Assembly: GCA_012270355.1 (NCBI GenBank)
Contig: JAAXIL010000226.1
Location: forward strand, 7,451 to 17,815
DNA from: Psychrobacter sp.
GTDB taxonomy: Bacteria; Pseudomonadota; Gammaproteobacteria; Pseudomonadales; Moraxellaceae
Length of the DNA stretch: 10,365 bases
Direction of reading: 5' to 3'
The position numbers and the translations under genes were made by a program. Each line of letters opens with the position of its first letter. Position 1 is the stretch's first letter. The notes beneath the pieces were generated by a model. That model did no database searches. It worked only from the letters and a program-made list of their open reading frames with translations, and was not told the origin of the DNA. Positions 1 through 7,202 of the stretch are shown piece after piece.

Positions 1-46
1 TTGCTTTCAATCGATATGAACAATATGCATAAGCAAAATTTTAACC

Positions 47-72
47 AAAAAAAACGACCCCAAGGTCGTTTT
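47..72 (-). terminator. Intrinsic terminator of the cold-shock gene
   Basis: A perfect 9-bp inverted repeat (AAAACGACC at 51-59, GGTCGTTTT at 64-72) encloses a CCAA loop. Read on the minus strand it ends in eight uninterrupted T residues (A run at 47-54). It lies about 48 nt past the stop of the cold-shock gene, so it very probably ends that monocistronic transcript. Confidence 0.88.
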
Positions 73-119
73 AATATGAAATTGGTCTTACTTTTAGACA
101 GCAAATAAAGCGACACAAA

Positions 120-332
120 TTAAATTGCTTCGATTTGCTCAGCTTGTGGACCTTTTTTGCCTTCACCCATGATGAAAGACACACGCTGACCTTCGGCTAG
201 CGTTTTAAAACCTTCGCCTTGAATGGCACTGAAATGGGCAAATACGTCTTGACCGCCATTTTCTTGAGCGATAAACCCAAAACCTTTGGCATCATTAAAC
301 CACTTAACCGTACCTTCGACACGTTCTGACAT
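120..332 (-). CDS. CspA-family cold-shock protein
   Basis: Seventy-residue single-domain cold-shock protein, the usual length for bacterial Csp proteins. It is a five-stranded OB fold that binds single-stranded RNA and DNA and acts as an RNA chaperone in the cytoplasm. Visible motifs are W11-F12, the RNP1 motif KGFGFI at 16-21 and the RNP2 motif VFAHF at 30-34; the core is complete. The ATG is preceded by AGGAAAG (336-342) at good spacing, which supports this start. The gene stands alone, with a candidate promoter and an approximately 90-nt leader upstream and a strong terminator downstream. Long leaders are typical of cold-induced csp mRNAs, but whether this copy is cold-induced or constitutive cannot be read from sequence. 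Family assignment is certain; the paralog letter is not. Confidence 0.97.
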   Translation of the reverse strand: MSERVEGTVKWFNDAKGFGFIAQENGGQDVFAHFSAIQGEGFKTLAEGQRVSFIMGEGKKGPQAEQIEAI

Positions 333-380
333 AAACTTTCCTAACTTAAAAATGAGATATTATATTTATGAGGACTCACT

Positions 381-398
381 TTAAGCCAAAAAGCTTAA
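381..398 (-). repeat. Inverted repeat in the cold-shock gene leader
   Basis: TTAAGC (381-386) and GCTTAA (393-398) flank the six-base loop CAAAAA, giving a perfect 6-bp stem inside the presumed 5' leader of the cold-shock gene. A leader hairpin fits temperature-responsive csp mRNAs, but the stem is AT-rich and may be incidental. It also overlaps the weak -35 region of an alternative promoter whose -10 is TATAAT at 359-364. Confidence 0.4.
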
Positions 399-426
399 TG
401 CTTGGGGTCACACAAATACGAGGCGA

Positions 427-456
427 AGTATAACAGATGATTTGGCAAAATCCCAA
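427..456 (-). promoter_or_regulatory. Candidate promoter of the cold-shock gene
   Basis: On the minus strand TTGGGA (451-456) is followed after 18 bp by TATACT (427-432), a reasonable sigma-70 pair. Transcription would start near 420 and leave a leader of about 88 nt. A second option is the perfect TATAAT at 359-364, but no good -35 lies at the right distance from it. Confidence 0.42.
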
Positions 457-497
457 TATTTCGGCATAATTTTTTATGCTCTTGATGTTATCAATTT

Positions 498-926
498 TTA
501 GCTCAATTTTGGCGGATGAATTACCCCTGACAAACTCAGCAACACCATCACGCACAGTACAAAAAATACTATCGCAAACGATTGGCTATAACTGGTGTAT
601 TTGGCGGGAATCACCAGTTCATCAACGTTATCGGGGATGCCTTTTTTGCGTAACAAACGTGTACCATACACCCAGCCAAATAGGGTATAAACGCAATAGG
701 CGACGGGTACAGCGAGAGCATAATTTGGAAAATCCAAAAAATAAAGCACGGCGAGCGATACGAAAAACCACAGGGTATCGAAAATCGACCCGAGATTAAA
801 CCAAAGCGAAGTCGGCAACTTTCCGCCCGTATTTCTGAGCATCAAGCCTTCAAACCACAAAATGACTGCCACCGCCACACTCATTGCCACATAAATCATC
901 TCTTTGGTTAGCAGTGACCACCACAA
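498..926 (-). CDS. Small four-helix integral membrane protein, function unknown
   Basis: I do not recognise this family. The 142-residue product has four hydrophobic stretches, at about residues 10-28, 45-64, 68-88 and 113-135, with short loops. The loop between helices 3 and 4 is charged (RLLRKKGIPDNVDELV). No signal peptide, catalytic motif or transport signature is evident, so an inner-membrane protein is all that can be said. The start is TTG, because a TAA lies in frame just upstream; AGGG sits about 9 nt before the TTG. An internal ATG at residue 10 would fall at the edge of helix 1 and lacks a good ribosome binding site. The gene follows the ilvC terminator with no clear promoter, and stops about 40 bp before the cold-shock promoter. 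A reading frame on the opposite strand here is a shadow: it lacks the coherent helix pattern. Confidence 0.75.
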   Translation of the reverse strand: MWWSLLTKEMIYVAMSVAVAVILWFEGLMLRNTGGKLPTSLWFNLGSIFDTLWFFVSLAVLYFLDFPNYALAVPVAYCVYTLFGWVYGTRLLRKKGIPDNVDELVIPAKYTSYSQSFAIVFFVLCVMVLLSLSGVIHPPKLS

Positions 927-966
927 CAGACGTTACCCTTTTAGTACATTCATTAAAATATCAATT

Positions 967-998
967 AAAAAACCCACGCTAACCGCATAACGTGGGTT
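967..998 (-). terminator. Intrinsic terminator after ilvC
   Basis: AACCCACG (971-978) and CGTGGGTT (991-998) form an 8-bp GC-containing stem around a 12-nt loop. On the minus strand the stem runs into about six T residues, then AATTG. It lies about 70 nt past the ilvC stop and before the small membrane protein gene, so it most likely ends the ilv operon. Confidence 0.82.
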
Positions 999-1065
999 CA
1001 AAAGTCGTAAATTCAAGACTTCACTTATACTTCTAATTCATTTATAAAGATAAAATAGCTACGAA

Positions 1066-2097
<1,032 letters not shown>

Positions 2098-2150
2098 TCA
2101 ATGTAATTAATTAATAGAATGACAGCATTCTGCTCTCGTTAATCAAACAA

Positions 2151-2177
2151 AGTATAATTCATTTATAAGTCAAACAA
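2151..2177 (-). promoter_or_regulatory. Weak candidate promoter for ilvC
   Basis: On the minus strand TATACT (2151-2156) lies 15 bp after TTGTTT (2172-2177), overlapping the end of orf123. The spacer is short and the -35 poor. It is listed because the 74-bp gap before ilvC, which also holds a 6-bp hairpin (AGAATG at 2116-2121, CATTCT at 2126-2131), leaves room for independent ilvC expression. Confidence 0.22.
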
Positions 2178-2534
2178 TAAATGCATCAAATGCCTCATAT
2201 CGCTAACTTTAGTAAATTTTGACTTGGGAACAACCCGTATATTTTTTCTTTCTGATTTAAATCCTTTAGCATTCGCTTTAGTCGATTTAGCTACTTTTAA
2301 ATCATGATCAATGACAAACCGCTCATTTGCTTTGCTACCATAGAACAAATACTCAAATTTGAATTGCTGGCTATCAGGACATTCTTCACGTTCAATCCAA
2401 ATAATACAACCACCAACCTTTTGAGTTAACGCTAAATTGAGCTTTTGAGTACGAGTACTTCCACCCTTTATAGACGTCTTTAGCTGGATATGACGCATAA
2501 GGTAGTATTTTGCAGTATCAGATTCATGCACCAT
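2163..2534 (-). CDS. Orphan ORF inside the ilv operon; possible truncated nuclease-like protein
   Basis: A 123-residue soluble basic protein that I cannot name with certainty. Residues 15-25 contain HIQLKTSIKGG, resembling the (E/Q)-x-K strand of PD-(D/E)xK nuclease-like accessory proteins. It is followed by a hydrophobic strand GGCIIWI (residues 41-47) and a basic tail with SERKNIRVVPKSKFTKV. If that comparison holds, the acidic residues expected upstream of Q-x-K are missing, so this could be the C-terminal part of a longer protein. The ATG lies only 7 nt after the ilvN stop and has no clear ribosome binding site; a second ATG, with the product beginning MRHIQLK, is possible. Base composition is visibly more AT-rich than ilvN and ilvC. 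The uninterrupted frame and same-strand position suggest it is or was translated with the operon. No role in branched-chain amino acid synthesis is implied. Confidence 0.6.
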   Translation of the reverse strand: MVHESDTAKYYLMRHIQLKTSIKGGSTRTQKLNLALTQKVGGCIIWIEREECPDSQQFKFEYLFYGSKANERFVIDHDLKVAKSTKANAKGFKSERKNIRVVPKSKFTKVSDMRHLMHLLFDL

Positions 2535-2541
2535 TTAATAG

Positions 2542-3066
2542 TCACACGCTCAGCGTCCGCTCGCCTCGCAAGATGCCGATGACCCCTGACCTTACGACTT
2601 CTAACACTCGGTCGCGTCCAATCACATCAATAAACGCATCCAGCTTTTCGGTATCGCCCGCAATTTGAATGGTGTACATATTGGCAGCCACATCCACGAT
2701 TTGGGCACGGAAAATGTCGCTCGAGCGTTTAATCTCTTCTCGCACACTGCCAGTTGCCCGCACTTTAATGAGCATCAGCTCTCGTTCAACGTGTGGATTA
2801 TCAGTAAGATTGGTGACTTTCACCACTTCAATCAGTTTGTGCAACTGTTTGGTGATTTGTTCAATTTTCTCGCCACCTTCTAGCGTCGTGAGGGTGAGCC
2901 GAGAAATGGTTTTGTCATCTGTGGGTGCGACATTGAGCGTTTCAATGTTGTAGCCCCGCTGTGAAAACAACCCGACAAGCCGTGATAACGACCCTACTTC
3001 ATTTTCCATCAACACCGAAATCAGGTGCGGTTTGTTTGCATTGGTGTAAGTCTCATTATCCGCCAT
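2542..3066 (-). CDS. ilvN: Acetolactate synthase small (regulatory) subunit
   Basis: Regulatory subunit of acetohydroxyacid synthase, also named IlvH. It activates the catalytic subunit and confers feedback inhibition by valine. The 174-residue product has an N-terminal ACT domain (about residues 14-87, beginning HLISVLMENEVGSLSRLVG) and a C-terminal ALS regulatory domain (about 95-170). N22, G25 and N40 match the IlvH residues known to bind valine (N11, G14, N29 in E. coli), so feedback sensitivity is probably retained. I chose the ATG that overlaps the ilvB stop by one base (TAATG), because GGGGAG sits 8 nt upstream; this is a classic coupled start. A GTG nine codons earlier would add a segment coded inside ilvB and is less likely. 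Confidence 0.96.
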   Translation of the reverse strand: MADNETYTNANKPHLISVLMENEVGSLSRLVGLFSQRGYNIETLNVAPTDDKTISRLTLTTLEGGEKIEQITKQLHKLIEVVKVTNLTDNPHVERELMLIKVRATGSVREEIKRSSDIFRAQIVDVAANMYTIQIAGDTEKLDAFIDVIGRDRVLEVVRSGVIGILRGERTLSV

Positions 3067-4940
3067 TATGTCCGCTCCCCTTTTGCCAACCACATATCAC
3101 GCATCGACTGACCCGCAACTTGCATGGGATAAACGTGTTCATTTTTATCCACATACACATCGATAAACACCAGTTTATCTTTCATTGCTAGGGCTTCAGC
3201 CAGTTGCTCTTCTAATTTGTCCGCATTGGTAATTTTGATGCCCACATGCCCATAGCTTTCTGCCAGTTTGACAAAATCGGGCAAAGATTCCATGTAGGAA
3301 TGAGCGTGGCGACCTTCATAAAGCATATCTTGCCACTGCTTCACCATGCCAAGTTGAGCATTATTCAGGTTCAAGATTTTGACAGGCAAATCATATTGGA
3401 AGCACGTTGAGAGTTCTTGAATGTTCATTTGGATTGAACCTTCGCCCGTGACGCAAACCACATCCCGTTCGGGTTCAACCAATTTTGCTGCCATCGCATA
3501 CGGCAAACCAACGCCCATCGTGCCGAGTCCACCTGAGTTAATCCACTGGCGAGGTTCGTCATACTTATAGTACATCGCAGCAAACATCTGGTGTTGACCG
3601 ACATCACTGGTGATAATCGCCTTGCCGTCAGTGAGTTTGTACAAGGTTTCGATGACTTTTTGCGGTTTCATGCCATGCTCGCTACTGTCGTCGTAGCCGA
3701 GGCTATCCCGGGTTCGCCACTGGTTGATTTGATCCCACCAATCCAGCATTGACGCCTGATCCAACTGTTTATTATCATCGGCTTTAAGAATGTCGAGCAT
3801 GCTATTTAAAACCACCTTCACGTCGCCAACAATCGGCACGTGAGCATTGATGATTTTTGAGATGGTCGCTGGGTCAATGTCGATATGAATGATCGTGGCA
3901 TTGGGGCAAAATTTCGCCACGTTATTGGTCACACGATCATCAAATCTTGCCCCTACTGCCAAAATCACATCGGCGTGGTGCATACTCATGTTGGCTTCAT
4001 ACGTGCCGTGCATCCCGAGCATGCCCAAAAATTGGCGGTCAGAGCCAGGGAATGCCCCAAGCCCCATTAAGGTGTTGGTCACTGGCAAATTGAGCAAGTG
4101 AGCCAACTCGGTTAATTCTTTGGACGCATCGCCGATCACCGTACCACCACCAGCATAAAGGACAGGACGTTTTGCGGATAGCAAGGTTTCAACCGCCTTC
4201 TTAATTTGCCCGCCATGACCTTTGACTGACGGTTGATAAGAACGGATATTCACCGAATCAGGGTATTCATATGGGTATTTTTCGTGTGGGGCAGTGGTAT
4301 TTTTGGGAATGTCCACCACCACAGGACCAGGGCGACCACTGGCGGCTAGGAAAAATGCTTTTTTGATGATGGTTGGAATCTCAGTGGCATGACGCACTTG
4401 GAAACTGTGCTTCACAATAGGGCGAGACACGCCAATCATGTCGGTTTCTTGAAACGCATCGTCGCCAATCAGGTTGCTCGGTACTTGTCCCGTCAACACC
4501 ACCATCGGAATGGAATCCATATAAGCGGTGGCAATCGCGGTCACTGTATTGGTTGCTCCTGGACCTGACGTGGCAAGCACTACGCCCGTCTTGCCTTTTA
4601 CCCGAGAATAAGCGTCTGCCATGTGCCCTGCCGCCTGTTCATGGCGGACGAGCAGATGCTCAATGGTGTCTTGCTTAAACAAAGCGTCATAGATATGCAG
4701 CACCGCCCCACCTGGGTAGCCAAAAATATATTCGACACCCTCATCAATGAGCGATTGCACCACCATTTCTGCACCCGAGAGCATGATAGGCTCATTTGTG
4801 CCATCGACAATTTTTTGGGTTTTTTTACCAAAGCCACGAGCGGCATCCGCTGTCTGCGTATGTCCTGTCATGTTTGGCTTTTGAGTGGTTTGTGTGTCTG
4901 CGTTTTTGCTTGAGTCTGTCAGTTTCGTGGTTGTGGGCAT
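3066..4940 (-). CDS. ilvB: Acetolactate synthase large (catalytic) subunit
   Basis: Catalytic subunit (IlvB/IlvI type) of acetohydroxyacid synthase. It is a thiamine-diphosphate, FAD and Mg2+ enzyme that condenses two pyruvates, or pyruvate with 2-ketobutyrate, in the first common step of branched-chain amino acid synthesis. Three domains are visible in the 624-residue product: the PYR domain with FGYPGGAV and catalytic Glu101 in VRHEQAAGH; the central FAD-related domain with GARFDDRVT; and the PP domain with GEGS (499-502) to NN (526-527), the ThDP/Mg motif with Glu in place of the usual central Asp. The start is the ATG preceded by AAGGTG; a GTG three codons upstream lacks that spacing. About 52 Thr/Lys/Asn-rich residues precede the conserved MLSGAEMV block, where E. 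coli IlvI has almost none. It is translationally coupled to ilvN and follows a long leader. Confidence 0.97.
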   Translation of the reverse strand: MPTTTKLTDSSKNADTQTTQKPNMTGHTQTADAARGFGKKTQKIVDGTNEPIMLSGAEMVVQSLIDEGVEYIFGYPGGAVLHIYDALFKQDTIEHLLVRHEQAAGHMADAYSRVKGKTGVVLATSGPGATNTVTAIATAYMDSIPMVVLTGQVPSNLIGDDAFQETDMIGVSRPIVKHSFQVRHATEIPTIIKKAFFLAASGRPGPVVVDIPKNTTAPHEKYPYEYPDSVNIRSYQPSVKGHGGQIKKAVETLLSAKRPVLYAGGGTVIGDASKELTELAHLLNLPVTNTLMGLGAFPGSDRQFLGMLGMHGTYEANMSMHHADVILAVGARFDDRVTNNVAKFCPNATIIHIDIDPATISKIINAHVPIVGDVKVVLNSMLDILKADDNKQLDQASMLDWWDQINQWRTRDSLGYDDSSEHGMKPQKVIETLYKLTDGKAIITSDVGQHQMFAAMYYKYDEPRQWINSGGLGTMGVGLPYAMAAKLVEPERDVVCVTGEGSIQMNIQELSTCFQYDLPVKILNLNNAQLGMVKQWQDMLYEGRHAHSYMESLPDFVKLAESYGHVGIKITNADKLEEQLAEALAMKDKLVFIDVYVDKNEHVYPMQVAGQSMRDMWLAKGERT

Positions 4941-4946
4941 AGTTGT

Positions 4947-4952
4947 CACCTT
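4947..4952 (-). promoter_or_regulatory. Ribosome binding site that decides the ilvB start
   Basis: AAGGTG on the minus strand ends 6 nt before the ATG at 4940. The competing GTG start at 4949 falls inside this motif and has nothing useful upstream, so the ATG is preferred. This supports translation of the unusual N-terminal extension. Confidence 0.65.
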
Positions 4953-4965
4953 AACCGTTTAAATA

Positions 4966-4975
4966 GGTCGCGACC
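4966..4975 (-). repeat. Perfect 10-bp palindrome upstream of ilvB
   Basis: GGTCGCGACC is fully self-complementary and GC-rich within an AT-rich leader, about 25 nt upstream of the ilvB start. It could be a protein-binding site or fold into a tiny hairpin. No regulator can be assigned. Confidence 0.4.
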
Positions 4976-5029
4976 AAATCAACGACAATCAATTAAGAAT
5001 AAGGATTGACGGACGTACCAACACACGAA

Positions 5030-5064
5030 CAACAAAACAAGAGAGATATGGTCATCAGACCATA
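5030..5064 (-). terminator. Terminator-like hairpin in the ilvB leader
   Basis: TATGGTC (5058-5064 on the minus strand) and GACCATA (5047-5053) form a perfect 7-bp stem around a 4-nt TGAT loop. The minus strand then reads TCTCTCTTGTTTTGTTG, T-rich but interrupted. The stem has three G-C pairs, so it would be a weak or conditional terminator. Its position 110 nt before ilvB suits an attenuator. Confidence 0.38.
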
Positions 5065-5249
5065 ATATGTCTACGAGGGCTTAGAGACAGCCACGTCTAG
5101 AATGTTAAGTCGTGGCGGACGGGTAAGTCCCAGCAGATTACTGCCAAAATCAAAGCTAAAATTATAGCCAAGCCATAGGCAAAATCTGACGTCAATAAAA
5201 TCAGTGATGACAAGCAAAACGGTAATATTGCTCGCTCAAGCTGATTTTA

Positions 5250-5280
5250 AGTTCATCATCGGCGATAACCGCAATGAACT
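5250..5280 (-). repeat. Long hairpin near the 5' end of the ilvB leader
   Basis: AGTTCAT (5250-5256) pairs with ATGAACT (5274-5280), and inside it CGG (5260-5262) pairs with CCG (5269-5271) around CGATAA. The structure begins about 10 nt after the predicted transcription start. It would enclose an ATG ATG pair that opens a seven-codon frame, M-M-N-L-K-S-A. Confidence 0.5.
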
Positions 5281-5297
5281 GACCAAATAAGTGGATT

Positions 5298-5325
5298 ATC
5301 ATAGCGTGTTTTTTGCGAATGTCAA
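5298..5325 (-). promoter_or_regulatory. Strong sigma-70 promoter for the ilv operon
   Basis: Consensus TTGACA (5320-5325) is followed after 16 bp by TATGAT (5298-5303) on the minus strand. It is the best promoter in the window. It lies between the queF stop and the ilvB leader, placing the transcript start near 5291. Confidence 0.75.
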
Positions 5326-5403
5326 CGGCTGAATGCAGGATTGTTTATTCAAATGCCTGATTTGACTGCAACTTCTGATGCAACCATTTACAGACGTACT
5401 CAA

Positions 5404-6336
5404 TTACTGGCGAACCAATCGGCTTGGGGCTGGTAATAATCTTAGATCACTCACTCGGCACGGGTTGATGTCAATACCGCCCCGTCTGGTGTACCACGCC
5501 CGCACCATCAGTGAATTTGGCTCAAACGCTTGGGATAAATCGGCAAAAATCTGCTCGACGCATTGCTCATGAAAGCCATTGTGCTGACGGTAGCTTAATA
5601 CATAACGTAAAATGTCGGCATCTTGGGGCACAGCCTTGGCATCAGGACTAAGTTGCATAGCAATCTCAAGCGTGCCCCAGTCGGGCTGATTGGTGACGGG
5701 GCAATTACTGCGAAGCAAATTAGAATAGACATGATAACTCCGCTCCTGTACTGGCTGATTGTCCCTGTGGACATTAGAGGACGGCAATAAAAGAGGGGCA
5801 TCGGGGTCTTTAGTTAAGACCACTTTTTCATTATTGTCCTTCAGAGTAGTAACGTCGTCACCATTTAATGCTTCATCAATACATCGTCCTTCGGGTTTGG
5901 CGATGGCAAAGTCAGTCAAGGCACGATTTTCAATGTCGAACAGTTCAACTTTTACTTGACCATCCACACACGCAGACAAATCGCCTTGAATAGTATTTTT
6001 AACCGTTTGCCAGTCTTCAAACTCAGTAAAATTTAGACTATTCAAATAGAGTTTCAGCGATTTAGATTCAACGATATTTGGCGTATTAGCGGGAATAGTA
6101 AAACGGGCGATCGCCATTTGCGAAATGCCTTGCGGGTTTAGCCAAGACACCTCAAAAGCGTGCCACCAATCGACACCATTTTGTAAAATAGAACCATCAA
6201 ATTGCGGTTGTGATTTAGCACTCGCTTTGATAATGTCGCTTCGCCCTATTTGACGAGGTATGGGATAAAGCACACTTGGATCATAAGTTGTGGGATAGGA
6301 CGTGGTTTCGCCAAGAACGCCGTGAATACTCATCAT
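5404..6336 (-). CDS. queF: NADPH-dependent 7-cyano-7-deazaguanine (preQ0) reductase, type II
   Basis: Reduces the nitrile of preQ0 to preQ1 in the queuosine tRNA-modification pathway. The 310-residue, two-domain form is type II, as in E. coli (282 residues). The N-terminal half carries the substrate-binding motif ESKSLKLYLNS at 90-100. The C-terminal half has the nucleophile Cys212 in SNCPVTNQPDWG with Asp219 in the same motif, then the H-N-x-F-H-E-Q-C-V-E block (His256, Glu257) and YTRRGGIDINP; it ends in the family-typical RLVRQ. Extra length comes mainly from an insertion at about residues 160-195, rich in Asp, Lys and Pro. The ATG overlaps the yadH stop by one base (TAATG), with AGGA about 10 nt upstream, so translation is probably coupled to the transporter. 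No terminator is visible before the ilv promoter. Confidence 0.96.
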   Translation of the reverse strand: MMSIHGVLGETTSYPTTYDPSVLYPIPRQIGRSDIIKASAKSQPQFDGSILQNGVDWWHAFEVSWLNPQGISQMAIARFTIPANTPNIVESKSLKLYLNSLNFTEFEDWQTVKNTIQGDLSACVDGQVKVELFDIENRALTDFAIAKPEGRCIDEALNGDDVTTLKDNNEKVVLTKDPDAPLLLPSSNVHRDNQPVQERSYHVYSNLLRSNCPVTNQPDWGTLEIAMQLSPDAKAVPQDADILRYVLSYRQHNGFHEQCVEQIFADLSQAFEPNSLMVRAWYTRRGGIDINPCRVSDLRLLPAPSRLVRQ

Positions 6337-7202
6337 TAAATCCGAATCCTAGACCCATCATGCAATAACCGATAGGCAATGGCATAAAAAATCACACAAA
6401 ACACGAAAATGGCAATCAGCGATGCCCACACGTTCACGTCTGAATGACCCAAAATGCCATAACGAAACGAGTTCACCATATACACAATCGGGTTTAGTAG
6501 CGACACGTTTTGCCAAAATGGGGATAAATTTTCCATCGAATAAAACACACCGCCCAAATAGGTGAGAGGGGTCAGAACAAAACTGGGTACAATAGAAATG
6601 TCATCGATTTCACGAGCAAACACGGCATTGATGAACCCGCCCAGCGAGAACAGCACCGATGTGCCCAGCACCGTCAAGATGGTTACGCCCAAATGTTGGA
6701 TGCCAAGTTCGGTAAAAAACAACGCCACAATCGACACAATCACCGCAATCGCCAACCCTCGAAACACCCCACCGCTCACATAACCGAGCAAAATGGCGTG
6801 TTTAGAAATTGGTGATACCAACATTTCCTCAATACTTGAGGTGAATTTGGCACTAAAAAAGCTGGACACCACGTTAGAGTAACTGTTGGTGATGATGGAC
6901 ATCATAATCAGCCCAGGGACGATGAACTGCATATACGGCACACCGCCCATCTCGCCCACCCGAGAGCCAATCATTTTGCCAAAAATGATGAAATATAGCG
7001 TCATGGTGATGACAGGGGGCAATAAGGTTTGTGCCCAAATACGCAAAATGCGACGGACTTCCTTATATAAAATGGTACGAAAAGCAATCCAACGTTGTCC
7101 CCATGTCACCCCTTTACTGGCATGTGGGGCGACTAACGCATCAGAGTCGGCGTTGAGATTTGGTTGTTGATTATAATTTTGATTCGATAAGTCGTTATTC
7201 AT
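6336..7202 (-). CDS. yadH: ABC-2 type transporter permease, YadH-like
   Basis: Inner-membrane permease of an ABC-2 exporter, closely resembling E. coli YadH in the stretches RIWAQTLLPPVITMTLYF, YMQFIVPGLIMMS and DDISIVPSFVLTPLTYLGG. Six hydrophobic segments are visible, at about residues 57-76, 92-112, 140-162, 172-195, 203-222 and 259-280. The substrate of YadGH-type transporters is not established. I chose the second of two adjacent ATGs because AGGGGG lies about 6 nt upstream; the first ATG (7205) is almost as good, and one at 7226 lacks a ribosome binding site. With this start the gene overlaps yadG by 8 nt and encodes 288 residues. The first 35 are an Asn/Gln-rich hydrophilic tail that YadH lacks. 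It pairs with the adjacent ATPase and overlaps queF. Confidence 0.94.
   Translation of the reverse strand: MNNDLSNQNYNQQPNLNADSDALVAPHASKGVTWGQRWIAFRTILYKEVRRILRIWAQTLLPPVITMTLYFIIFGKMIGSRVGEMGGVPYMQFIVPGLIMMSIITNSYSNVVSSFFSAKFTSSIEEMLVSPISKHAILLGYVSGGVFRGLAIAVIVSIVALFFTELGIQHLGVTILTVLGTSVLFSLGGFINAVFAREIDDISIVPSFVLTPLTYLGGVFYSMENLSPFWQNVSLLNPIVYMVNSFRYGILGHSDVNVWASLIAIFVFCVIFYAIAYRLLHDGSRIRI

Larger units (their letters stand above)
4941..5291 (-). promoter_or_regulatory. Long structured 5' leader of ilvB, candidate attenuator
   Basis: About 350 nt separate the strong promoter from the ilvB start, with no recognisable protein gene. In order on the minus strand it holds: a 7-bp stem (5274-5280 with 5250-5256) close to the transcript start; GCAG-ATTA-CTGC (5133-5144); GCCACG/CGTGGC (5111-5116 with 5090-5095); a terminator-like hairpin (5047-5064) followed by T-rich sequence; and the palindrome near ilvB. 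A frame from TTG at 5171 to TAG at 5097 would encode 24 residues, about half of them Leu, Ile or Val, ending inside the GCCACG/CGTGGC hairpin loop. That resembles leader-peptide attenuation, but no ATG or ribosome binding site precedes the frame. A perfect TATAAT at 5161-5166 could mark a second promoter but lacks a -35. Confidence 0.5.

Noticed and set aside
1..36. TTGCTT/AAGCAA inverted repeat at the window start
   Set aside because: The 24-nt loop and AT-rich 6-bp stem give no convincing structure, and no gene is available to relate it to.
476..799. Plus-strand 107-codon frame opposite the small membrane protein
   Set aside because: The minus-strand frame shows four coherent membrane helices and a ribosome binding site. 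The plus-strand product has no recognisable features and no ribosome binding site.
3067..3093. GTG start for ilvN nine codons upstream
   Set aside because: It would extend 28 bases into ilvB and lacks a ribosome binding site. The TAATG overlap with GGGGAG upstream is much better.
5161..5166. Perfect TATAAT as the main ilvB promoter
   Set aside because: The only TTGACG upstream is 23 bp away and no -35 lies at 16-18 bp. The TTGACA/TATGAT pair at 5298-5325 is far stronger.
5350..5364. Inverted repeat CAAAT/ATTTG as a queF terminator
   Set aside because: The stem is five AT-rich pairs and the minus strand continues with AATAAACAA, not a T tract.
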